Below are positions 51,900-60,236 of a stretch of DNA of 64,000 nucleotides, one piece after another. The DNA comes from an uncultured Chryseobacterium sp. (GTDB lineage Bacteria > Bacteroidota > Bacteroidia > Flavobacteriales > Weeksellaceae). Within the stretch, counting starts at the first letter, position 1; each line of letters starts with the position of its first letter. Position numbers and translations under genes: made by a program. The stretch is from assembly GCA_913778085.1 (NCBI GenBank), contig CAJYXJ010000064.1, positions 62,001 through 126,000 of the forward strand. The letters are read 5' to 3'. The notes beneath the pieces were generated by a model that saw only the letters and a list, made by a program, of their open reading frames with translations, was not told the origin of the DNA and did not search any database.

Positions 51900-54140
51900 A
51901 TGAATAAAAAACTATTGGCTTGTTTTATCCTGCTTTTATCCTTCTTTGCAGGAAAATTCTCTGCTCAGACCTATCAGCTAACAGGAAATCCTGTAGTGAC
52001 CACAGGATGGGATATAGTTCCTTCTGCGGTTGTTAACGGAGATTTTATTCAGCTGACTGCCGATCAGATCTCCCAGGTAGGAGGCATCAAATTAAATGCT
52101 CCTATTAACCTGAAATTCTGTGATAAATGGAGAGTGGAATTTGATTTCAGGATCGATGGAAACGGAACCACCAGCTACGGACGTGGTGACGGTTTTGCTT
52201 TCTGGTACCTTGCGAATCCTCCGGCTGCCTATACTGCAGGAGGCGGTTTAGGGATTCCTGCTAATTCCACCGGACTTATGGTAGGGTTCGATATCTTCAA
52301 CAACAGTACCGAAGCTCAGATGAGCAAGGTGCATGTTCTCTACGGAACCAATAATACCGCCGGATCAAATATTGAATTCAACAATACGCCCGGAAGTACA
52401 TTTCACACGGCCGACCTTAATCCTACCCAGCCTTTTGTAGGAGCTACTTACAAGCATGTGGAAGTATTGGGACAGGTAGATCCTGCTACGCCAGCCAACT
52501 GGATCATCAGCATCAAGATCGATGGAAATACGGTTGTTAACCAGTCTTTTGCCCCTTCCGGAGCAGCTGTAGGAATGACCCAGGGATATTTCGGGTTCTC
52601 CGCCTCAACAGGAGCGGCCAGTGCAAGACATTCTATTAAGAACGCCAAAATTTTCACGGATAAGGTTTCTATCAGCCAACCAAGTGTTTCAGCAAGTGTA
52701 TGCCCGAATCCTTCCACCGGCCAGGGAACTATTAATTTAACCACATTTCAAAGCCAGTTTGTAACCAATCCGGCCAACTACACTTTCACTTACAGCGTTG
52801 GCGGAACTCCAATTACAAATCCTACGAACTTCCAGTTCAGCGGCAATACTACCGTTTCGGTAAGAATTAAGGATAATGCCGGTCTTCTCTGTGATAACCC
52901 GGACGGAAAAATCCAATTGACACTGTCTCCGTTTACGGCAACACCGGCTACCCTTACCGAGTGTAATAACAATAATGCCGGAACAGCAACCTATAACCTT
53001 ACCCTCGCCAACGTAAACGAGCCTGCCGGTTCTACTAAGAAGTTCTACACGACGATGGCAGCAACCACTGAAATCACCAATCCGACCGCTTATGTTTCGG
53101 CAGCCGGAACCGTATACGTGAGAGTTACCACACCTCAGGGATGTCAGGGATCAGCACCTATTACGTTAGCCTTTTATCCGCAAATTGCCTCACAGGATGC
53201 CACCATTGAATCCTGCTTTATTGATGTTGCACCGACTACGGCCTTATTCAATCTTACCCAGGCGAATGTAACCTCTGCAACGGGAGTGACGAAGAGATAT
53301 TTCAAAACCCAGGCTGATGCTCTGGCAGGCACCAATGAAATTCTAAATCCAACGGCTTATATTGCAACGTCATCTACCGTCTATGTAAGAATTACGAATC
53401 TTGCGAATTGCTTTGTGATCGTAAAAATAACTCTGAAGGTACTTCCTCCGATTTATTCTTCCATATTAAAAGATAAGACGATCTGTATTGATGCCAAAAC
53501 CAGCCTTGATGCAGGCCCTGGATTCGACAGCTACCTATGGAGCACAGGGGCAACAACCCAATCTATTCAGAATATTGCACCGGGGCAATACTGGGTACAA
53601 TTAAAATCCGGAAGATGTACCAGCCTGCAGACCGTAAAAGTAAATGCGGCCAGCCAGCCGGTAATTTCAAGTATTGATATCAGCAATACTACCATTACCG
53701 TAAATGTAAAGGGAGGAAAAGGTCCTTTCCAATACTCTCTTGACGGCATAAAATGGCAGGATTCAAATGTGTTCACCGGACTTTCGAGAGGCGAAGTAAC
53801 GGTTTATGTAAAAGATTCTTACAACTGTACACCAATCCATGTTCAGATCACGGTGCCTAACCTGATCAATGCCATTACGCCAAACGGTGATAATGTAAAT
53901 GATGTCATCGACTATTCGGCTTTAGCATATAAAAAAGACCTTGTCTTTACCGTATATGACCGATACGGAAACAAGCTGTATGAAGCCAACAAAATAAGAA
54001 ACTTCAAATGGGATGGAACTTCCGGCGGTAAAAAAATACTGACAGGTACTTACTGGTATACCATCACATGGACTGAAAACGATAAAAACAATACACAAAC
54101 ATCTTACAACGGTTGGGTATTGGTAAAGAACAGAGAATAA
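51900..54140 (+). CDS. T9SS type B sorting domain protein with L-type lectin-like domain, N-type B, C-type 2
   Basis: A 746-residue exported protein. After the signal peptide (cleavage near KFSAQ) lies an L-type lectin-like domain, about residues 23-250, with VEFDFRIDGNG, GFAFWYLANPP, GLMVGFDIFNN and ARHSIKNAKIF, which in this family bind carbohydrate. A PKD/Ig-like stretch, two 80-residue repeats (TLTECNNNNAG, ATIESCFIDV), the DAGPGFDSYLWSTGAT domain, a SprB-like repeat and the CHU_C sorting domain follow. The C-terminal half is very similar to that of 47106. It is probably a surface lectin or adhesin. Confidence 0.92.
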   Translation: MNKKLLACFILLLSFFAGKFSAQTYQLTGNPVVTTGWDIVPSAVVNGDFIQLTADQISQVGGIKLNAPINLKFCDKWRVEFDFRIDGNGTTSYGRGDGFAFWYLANPPAAYTAGGGLGIPANSTGLMVGFDIFNNSTEAQMSKVHVLYGTNNTAGSNIEFNNTPGSTFHTADLNPTQPFVGATYKHVEVLGQVDPATPANWIISIKIDGNTVVNQSFAPSGAAVGMTQGYFGFSASTGAASARHSIKNAKIFTDKVSISQPSVSASVCPNPSTGQGTINLTTFQSQFVTNPANYTFTYSVGGTPITNPTNFQFSGNTTVSVRIKDNAGLLCDNPDGKIQLTLSPFTATPATLTECNNNNAGTATYNLTLANVNEPAGSTKKFYTTMAATTEITNPTAYVSAAGTVYVRVTTPQGCQGSAPITLAFYPQIASQDATIESCFIDVAPTTALFNLTQANVTSATGVTKRYFKTQADALAGTNEILNPTAYIATSSTVYVRITNLANCFVIVKITLKVLPPIYSSILKDKTICIDAKTSLDAGPGFDSYLWSTGATTQSIQNIAPGQYWVQLKSGRCTSLQTVKVNAASQPVISSIDISNTTITVNVKGGKGPFQYSLDGIKWQDSNVFTGLSRGEVTVYVKDSYNCTPIHVQITVPNLINAITPNGDNVNDVIDYSALAYKKDLVFTVYDRYGNKLYEANKIRNFKWDGTSGGKKILTGTYWYTITWTENDKNNTQTSYNGWVLVKNRE

Positions 54141-54151
54141 TAAATGAAAAA

Positions 54152-54180
54152 GATCACTCCGATGGCGGGTGGTCTTTTTT
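54152..54180 (+). terminator. Intrinsic terminator
   Basis: GATCACTC (54152-54159) pairs with GGGTGGTC (54167-54174) with two G-U pairs, followed by seven or more T. It lies inside an open frame that extends upstream of the next gene, which supports the later start for that gene. Confidence 0.8.
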
Positions 54181-54311
54181 TATTCCTGCCTATACATTCA
54201 ATCAACTTAAAAAAATTTTTCTCTTACCGAAATATCCGACAATTACTTTATAATTTTAACAGTAATGCCATACATCGGTTTATAATATTAATCATCAGAC
54301 AATTTGTTCAA

Positions 54312-56573
54312 ATGAAAAAACGATTACTCATTAATTTTTTTATCATTGTCATCTGTTTTGCAGGAAAGCTTTCCGCACAGACGTATCAGCTTACCGGAAA
54401 TCCCGTTAATACAACGGGATGGGATCTTGTTTCCAATGCTGCTGTAAACACAGATTTTATACAGCTGACCCAGGATGTTACCAGTCAGTTTGGAGTGGTA
54501 AAATTATCAACCCCCATCAATCTTAAATATTGCGACAAATGGAAAGTAGAGTTCGATTTCAGGATTGACGGAAACGGAACGGCAGCCTATGGCCGTGGTG
54601 ACGGATTTACTTTCTGGTATCTTACCAATCCCCCGACAACCTTTGCAGGTGGCGGTGGATTAGGAATTCCTTCAAACGCTAACGGGCTGATGGTGGGATT
54701 TGATATTTTCAATAATACTACGGAAGGCCAGATGAGCAAGATCCATGTTTTATATGGAACCAACAACCTGCCTGCCGGAAACAACAATATCGAATACAAC
54801 AATACACCGGGAAGCACTTATCATACCCCCGATCTGAATCCTACACAGCCATTCGTAGGATCCACTTACAAGCACGTTATCGTAAACGGCACTATCGATC
54901 CTGTAAATCCGAATATCTGGAATATTAAAATCCAGCTGGACGGTGTGGTTTTGGTAGACCAGCCCTTTACCGCTTCGGGAGGAGCAGTCGGAATGACGGC
55001 CGGCTATTTCGGATTCTCAGCGGCTACGGGAGGAGCAAGCGCAAGACATTCGATTAAAAATGCTAAAATCTATATCGACAAAGTTCCGATCCTTACCAAT
55101 ACCGTTACGCCTTTCGTATGTGTAAACCCGGGTACAGGAAACGGAACGGTAAATCTGACCACTTTTCAGAACCAGTTTGTAAGTAATCCGGCAAACTATG
55201 TTTTCACCTACTTCGGACCTGGCGGAACACCGATTACCAACCCTTCCAATTATCAGTATTCCACCGGCACCACGACAATTACCGTCGTTGTAAAAGACCC
55301 TTCGTCAACCCTGTGCGATAACGGTGACGGAAAAATCGTCCTGACACCTACGGCTTTTGCTGCCAATGATGTAACACTTACCGGATGTAACAATAACAAC
55401 GCGGGAGGAGCCGTTTTCAACCTTACCGCCGCCGCAGTATCATCAGTCGCCGGAAGTACGGCAATATTTTATAATTCGATGTACGACCTGAATAATCATA
55501 TTAACCCTATTACGAACCCTTCGGCATTTTTCTCACCCGCTGCTACCATTTATGCCCAGGTAACTACTCCTCAGGGTTGTACAGATGTTGCCGACATTAC
55601 GCTTGCCATCTCCCCGGTAGTTGTTGTACAGGATGCTACATTAAGAGCATGTGCGAGTGCTGCCAATCCTTCTACAGGATTATTTGACCTTACAACAGCT
55701 ATCATATCTTCCCAGACGGGTACAAAAACATATTACCCATCGCTCGCAGATGCACAGAACGGAACAAACCCGATCCCGACACCGGCAACCTATACTTCTC
55801 CGAACGGCATCATATATATCAAATTGACAAATGCAAACGGCTGTTACGGTATTGCCAAAGTAACGCTGATTGTCATTCCGCAGGTATTCTCCACGACGCT
55901 GGACGATAAAATTATCTGTATGGAAGATACAACCACGCTGGATGCAGGTCCTGGCTTTACCGCTTATAAATGGAGCACGGGAGCAACTACCCAAAGCATC
56001 AGCAATGTAACGGCAGGAACTTATTGGGTAGACCTGAAAACGGGAGACTGTACTGCAAGACAGACCGTTAAAGTCTATGCTGCCAAACAGCCTGTAATCA
56101 CAAGTGTTGATATCTCCAATACAACGGTAACGATCTATGCCAATGGAGGAACTGCTTCTTACAAATATTCGATGGACGGAATTCACTGGCAGGACTCCAA
56201 TGAGTTCAAAAATGTACCGAGAGGAGACAGCCAAGTGTATGTAAAAGATGCTTATGACTGTGATCCGATTACCATTACCATCGTTGTTCCGAATCTTATC
56301 AATGTAATTACCCCGAACGGTGATGGCGTAAATGATGTTATTGATTATTCTGCGCTAGCCGGAAAGAAAAATCTGGTTTTCAATGTCTACGACCGATACG
56401 GTGCGAAAATTCATGAAGCCGATAAATCGAACCGATATAAGTGGGACGGAACTGTAGGCGGTAGAAAAATATCTACCGGAAACTACTGGTATTCCGTTTC
56501 ATGGAATGAAAACGACAAAAAAAGCACGCCCATCAAATATTCCGGATGGGTTCTGGTGAAAAACAGAGATTAG
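54312..56573 (+). CDS. T9SS type B sorting domain protein with L-type lectin-like domain, N-type B, C-type 1
   Basis: 753 residues from the ATG at 54312 (MKKRLLINFFIIVICFAG), which gives a normal signal peptide; an upstream ATG at 54144 would add 56 residues coded across a terminator and is rejected. The lectin-like domain (VEFDFRIDGNG, GFTFWYLTNPP, GLMVGFDIFNN) matches that of the 51900 protein. Two 80-residue repeats follow, starting DVTLTGCNNNN and DATLRACASA. The C-terminal half, with CMEDTTTLDAGPGF and VITPNGDGVNDVIDY, matches the 44935 protein instead. It is probably surface-exposed. Confidence 0.92.
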   Translation: MKKRLLINFFIIVICFAGKLSAQTYQLTGNPVNTTGWDLVSNAAVNTDFIQLTQDVTSQFGVVKLSTPINLKYCDKWKVEFDFRIDGNGTAAYGRGDGFTFWYLTNPPTTFAGGGGLGIPSNANGLMVGFDIFNNTTEGQMSKIHVLYGTNNLPAGNNNIEYNNTPGSTYHTPDLNPTQPFVGSTYKHVIVNGTIDPVNPNIWNIKIQLDGVVLVDQPFTASGGAVGMTAGYFGFSAATGGASARHSIKNAKIYIDKVPILTNTVTPFVCVNPGTGNGTVNLTTFQNQFVSNPANYVFTYFGPGGTPITNPSNYQYSTGTTTITVVVKDPSSTLCDNGDGKIVLTPTAFAANDVTLTGCNNNNAGGAVFNLTAAAVSSVAGSTAIFYNSMYDLNNHINPITNPSAFFSPAATIYAQVTTPQGCTDVADITLAISPVVVVQDATLRACASAANPSTGLFDLTTAIISSQTGTKTYYPSLADAQNGTNPIPTPATYTSPNGIIYIKLTNANGCYGIAKVTLIVIPQVFSTTLDDKIICMEDTTTLDAGPGFTAYKWSTGATTQSISNVTAGTYWVDLKTGDCTARQTVKVYAAKQPVITSVDISNTTVTIYANGGTASYKYSMDGIHWQDSNEFKNVPRGDSQVYVKDAYDCDPITITIVVPNLINVITPNGDGVNDVIDYSALAGKKNLVFNVYDRYGAKIHEADKSNRYKWDGTVGGRKISTGNYWYSVSWNENDKKSTPIKYSGWVLVKNRD

Positions 56574-56600
56574 CGAATAAGCATTCCGCATAGATGAAAG

Positions 56601-56635
56601 GATCACTTCAGAATTATCTGGAGTGATCTTTTTTT
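56601..56635 (+). terminator. Intrinsic terminator
   Basis: GATCACTTCAGA (56601-56612) pairs with TCTGGAGTGATC (56617-56628), 12 pairs with one G-U, followed by seven T. It ends the fourth T9SS cargo gene. The stem resembles the one at 54152-54180. Confidence 0.92.
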
Positions 56636-56913
56636 GATACAATCCGGTCATATTCAATTTACTTTTTATTGAATTAAAAACAATAAGTCAAAAACTATAT
56701 GGTCAGTATTGGATACATATATTTTAAAATACTGAGAAACAACACCATTTGATATTTTGGAATGATGGATTATGATATTGACCTTAAAAAGTTTCAAGCA
56801 TCCGGCTTCCCACTCTCAACTCATTAATCTGATTTCTATTTTTAGTTAATATTTTTAGTCTAATTTAGAACAAGATATTTTGCTTTATCCTTACTTAATT
56901 CGTATTCAATTAT
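56636..56913. other. AT-rich intergenic stretch without a visible gene
   Basis: Part of a 352-base gap between the last T9SS cargo gene and the nitroreductase. After the terminator the sequence is AT-rich, with no convincing coding frame, repeat or structured RNA. A promoter element follows at 56914. Confidence 0.6.
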
Positions 56914-56921
56914 TAAATTTG
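56914..56921 (+). promoter_or_regulatory. -7 element 4 bases before a start codon
   Basis: TAAATTTG ends 4 bases before the ATG at 56926. This is the same spacing as at 26627, 40946 and 42972. Confidence 0.45.
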
Positions 56922-56925
56922 TCTT

Positions 56926-57552
56926 ATGAATTATTTGGAGGCTTTAAGCAGAAGATATTCTGTAAAGAAATTTAACGGCGAAATTATTCCGAAAGAAATA
57001 TTGCATAATATTCTTGAATCGGGAAAATTATCTGCAAGTTCTCTCGGTCTCCAGCCCTATGAAATCCTGATTGTTGAAAGCGGAGACATGAAGCAGAAAT
57101 TAATTCCGGCATTTTACAATCCGTCGCAGATTTCCACTTGTTCTCATCTTGTCGTTATTGTTGCCAAAAAAATTGTGGACGACCATTATATCAACGGATA
57201 TTTCAGGCACATTTCCAAAGTCAGGGAAACACCGCCGGAAAAGCTGGATCTTTTTAAAAACAGCATCAATCAGCACATCAGTCAAAAAACACAGGATGAA
57301 ATTTTCAGCTGGGCAGAAAAGCAGGCTTACATTGTTCTTGCCAATCTTATGTATGCCGCAGCGATCGAAAATATTGACACCTGTCCCATGGAAGGCTTCC
57401 GCCAGGAACTGATCGAAGAAATCTTAAATATCGATCAGAATACCGAAAAAGTAAGCGTCACCCTTGCATTAGGCTACCGCTCGGAGGAAGATCATTTCCA
57501 GCACATGAAAAAAGTGAGAAAACCAAACGAAAAATTGTTTAAATTTATATAG
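56926..57552 (+). CDS. Nitroreductase family protein (NfsB-like)
   Basis: A 208-residue flavin enzyme. RRYSVKKFNGEIIPKEIL at the start and SASSLGLQPYEILIVE are the FMN phosphate-binding region of NfsB-like nitroreductases; EKQAYIVLANLMYAAAIENID and CPMEGFRQE follow in the usual order, with ALGYRSEEDHFQ near the end. It would reduce nitroaromatics, quinones or enals with NAD(P)H. It ends 30 bases before nadB on the same strand, so it may be co-transcribed with the NAD genes. Confidence 0.92.
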   Translation: MNYLEALSRRYSVKKFNGEIIPKEILHNILESGKLSASSLGLQPYEILIVESGDMKQKLIPAFYNPSQISTCSHLVVIVAKKIVDDHYINGYFRHISKVRETPPEKLDLFKNSINQHISQKTQDEIFSWAEKQAYIVLANLMYAAAIENIDTCPMEGFRQELIEEILNIDQNTEKVSVTLALGYRSEEDHFQHMKKVRKPNEKLFKFI

Positions 57553-57582
57553 CCATCAGACAATTTTTCTTAAACCAAGGAT

Positions 57583-59154
57583 ATGATAAAAGCGGATGTA
57601 TTAGTAATCGGTTCCGGGATTTCGGGACTTTCCTATGCCATAAAAATTTCAGAGCAGCTTCCCGATGCCAAAATAATCATCGTAACAAAGTCTGATGAAG
57701 ACGAAAGCAACACCAAATATGCCCAAGGCGGCCTTGCCGTGGTAACGGACTCCAAAAATGACAATTTTCAGAAGCATATCGAAGATACGATGCGTGCCGG
57801 AGATGGGGAAAACAAACGCGATGTCGTGGAAATGGTGGTTACCGAAGCACCCGCAAGATTTAACGAAATCGTGGAATGGGGAGCCAACTTCGATATGAAA
57901 AACGGCGAATTTGCGTTGGGAAGAGAAGGTGGCCATACCGAGAACAGAATTGTACATCACAAAGACATCACCGGGTTTGAAATTGAAAGGGCTTTACTGG
58001 AAACCGCCAATAAAAGCGAAAACATTGAGATCTTGGATCATCATTACGTGATCGATATCATTACCCAGCACCACGTTCCGGGAAAAGAGCTGAACGAAGG
58101 CGATATCCACTGTTACGGAGCTTATATTTTAGATGAAAAATCTAAAAAAATAAAAAAAATCACCTCAAAGATCACTTTAGTCGCAACGGGAGGTGCCGGT
58201 CATGTTTACAAAAATACCACTAATCCTACCATTGCTACCGGCGACGGAATCGCTTTTGTGGCCAGAGCGAAAGGCAAGGTTTCCAATATGCAGTATTACC
58301 AGTTTCACCCGACGGCTTTATACAGCAAAATTGACGGCATGCTGTTCCTGATTTCGGAAGCGGTCCGCGGAGACGGAGCCAAACTCCGAACGAAAAAGGG
58401 CGAAAAATTCATGCACAAGTATGATGAGCGTGAAGAGTTGGCCTCCCGGGATATTGTTGCCAGGGCCATCGATGCTGAAATGAAAGTTACGGGAGACGAA
58501 TACGTAGGGCTCGACTGCCGTGCGATGAACCATGAAAAATTTCTCGAACATTTCCCGAATATTTATAAAAAATGTAAAGACGAAGGAATCGATCCTTTTA
58601 CCCAGTTGATCCCCGTTGTGCCTGCATGCCATTATCTGATGGGCGGAATCGAAGTTGACCGCGACGGGCAGTCTTCCATCAGAAACCTGTTTGGTGTGGG
58701 AGAATGCACCAACTCCGGACTTCACGGCGCGAATAGGCTGGCTTCCAATTCCTTACTGGAAGGCTTGGTTTTTGGACATAATGCTGCAATGAAAACCGTT
58801 GAGCTCCTTAAAGAAAACCATTTTAACTTTGACGATTTAAAAGCGGTTCCGGAATGGAATGAAGAAGGAATGAAAATTATGGATGAAATGGTAATCGTTT
58901 CCTACCTGAGAAAACAGCTTCAGGAAATGATGAGCGACCTGGTAGGTATTGTAAGAAGTAACCGCCGACTGAACATGGCCCTACAGAAGCACCAGGAGAT
59001 TGCCGCGGCAGTGGATGAAATTTATCACTATTCTATTCTTTCGCCTCAGCTGTCGGAACTCAGAAATTTAACAACCGTTGCGCATCTCATCATTACCCAA
59101 TCAATGGAAATGACGGAAAATAAGGGTGCGTTTTATAATAAAGATTTAGCTTAA
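57583..59154 (+). CDS. nadB: L-aspartate oxidase
   Basis: A 523-residue flavoprotein that oxidises aspartate to iminoaspartate in NAD synthesis. DVLVIGSGISGLSYAIK is the FAD-binding motif, NTKYAQGGLAVV the active-site region, EGGHTENRIVHHKDITG and YQFHPTALY substrate-side motifs, and VPACHYLMGGIEVD and GANRLASNSLLEGLVFG complete the family pattern. nadC follows after 12 bases; nadA, which normally condenses the product, is not in this window. Confidence 0.96.
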   Translation: MIKADVLVIGSGISGLSYAIKISEQLPDAKIIIVTKSDEDESNTKYAQGGLAVVTDSKNDNFQKHIEDTMRAGDGENKRDVVEMVVTEAPARFNEIVEWGANFDMKNGEFALGREGGHTENRIVHHKDITGFEIERALLETANKSENIEILDHHYVIDIITQHHVPGKELNEGDIHCYGAYILDEKSKKIKKITSKITLVATGGAGHVYKNTTNPTIATGDGIAFVARAKGKVSNMQYYQFHPTALYSKIDGMLFLISEAVRGDGAKLRTKKGEKFMHKYDEREELASRDIVARAIDAEMKVTGDEYVGLDCRAMNHEKFLEHFPNIYKKCKDEGIDPFTQLIPVVPACHYLMGGIEVDRDGQSSIRNLFGVGECTNSGLHGANRLASNSLLEGLVFGHNAAMKTVELLKENHFNFDDLKAVPEWNEEGMKIMDEMVIVSYLRKQLQEMMSDLVGIVRSNRRLNMALQKHQEIAAAVDEIYHYSILSPQLSELRNLTTVAHLIITQSMEMTENKGAFYNKDLA

Positions 59155-59166
59155 AAAGCATACCCT

Positions 59167-60033
59167 ATGAAAAGACCGGCATACGTTACCGATAAAGTTT
59201 TAAAACTATTCATTAAAAACGCTCTGGAGGAAGACATCCAGGATGGCGACCACTCTACTCTTTCCACCATTCCAAAAGATCTTGAGCAGAGTGCACAGCT
59301 TCTCGTAAAACAGGATTGTATTCTGGCAGGCGTTGAGCTGGCGGAAATCATCTTTAAAGCTTTCGATAAAGATCTGAAGGTGGAGACTTTTGTAAAGGAT
59401 GGTGATGCTGTGAAAGTGGGCGACGTGGCCTTTACCGTAACCGGAAGTGCAAGGTCTATTTTATCAACCGAACGTCTTGTTTTAAACTGCATGCAGCGTA
59501 TGAGCGGGATCGCTACCCTTACCCATGACTGGGATTCCAGACTTGTCGGCACCAAAACAAAACTTTTGGATACCCGGAAAACCACTCCGAATTTCAGGGT
59601 ATGTGAAAAATGGGCGGTGGCCATCGGTGGCGGAACCAATCACCGTTACGGTCTTTATGATATGATCATGTTAAAAGACAATCATATTGATTACAATGGG
59701 AGTATTACCAATGCTGTAAAAATGGCGAAGGAATACATTAAAAAGAATAAGAAAAAATTAAAGATAGAAGTTGAAACCAGGAATCTTGAAGAAGTTCAGG
59801 AAGCCATCAACGCAAAAGTCGACAGAATTATGCTCGATAATATGGATGTAAAAACCATGAAGAAAGCGGTAAAACTCATTAATGGAAGTTGTGAAACCGA
59901 GGCATCTGGCGGAATTACCCGTGAACAACTGAAAGAAATAGCTTCTACAGGCGTTACCTACATTTCTGCAGGAGCCTTGACACACTCTGCCGCAAATATG
60001 GATTTAAGCTTAAAAGCCGTAAAAAAGCATTGA
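59167..60033 (+). CDS. nadC: Nicotinate-nucleotide pyrophosphorylase (carboxylating)
   Basis: A 288-residue quinolinate phosphoribosyltransferase. It converts quinolinate and PRPP to nicotinate mononucleotide. Family motifs: EEDIQDGDHSTLS, LNCMQRMSGIATLT, LLDTRKTTPNFR (with the conserved DTRKT), GGGTNHRYGLYDMIMLKDNH, IEVETRNLEE and EASGGITREQL. It forms an operon with nadB. An AT-rich inverted repeat spans its stop (60029-60073), too weak to call a terminator with confidence. Confidence 0.96.
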   Translation: MKRPAYVTDKVLKLFIKNALEEDIQDGDHSTLSTIPKDLEQSAQLLVKQDCILAGVELAEIIFKAFDKDLKVETFVKDGDAVKVGDVAFTVTGSARSILSTERLVLNCMQRMSGIATLTHDWDSRLVGTKTKLLDTRKTTPNFRVCEKWAVAIGGGTNHRYGLYDMIMLKDNHIDYNGSITNAVKMAKEYIKKNKKKLKIEVETRNLEEVQEAINAKVDRIMLDNMDVKTMKKAVKLINGSCETEASGGITREQLKEIASTGVTYISAGALTHSAANMDLSLKAVKKH

Positions 60034-60236
60034 ATTTTCGTTAAAAATGATACCCATTTATTAAAAATTCAATAATATGATTTTATTCATACGGAATTTC
60101 AATTATTATTCAATACATTGTAAATCAGAAATTTAAACCTTATCGAGAATGATTAAAAATTAACATACAGTTAATATTAGTTAAAATATATTTCCTCAAT
60201 TTTGCAGAAAATTTAATCTAACTATTACTAACGATT

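Noticed and set aside
54144-54311. N-terminal extension of the fourth T9SS protein by 56 residues
   Set aside because: The extension crosses an intrinsic terminator at 54152-54180 and would place a signal peptide inside the protein. The ATG at 54312 starts a normal signal peptide.
60029-60073. Inverted repeat ATTGAATTTT / AAAATTCAAT at the end of nadC as a terminator
   Set aside because: The stem is almost all A/T with a 25-base loop and no T run, so it was not listed.
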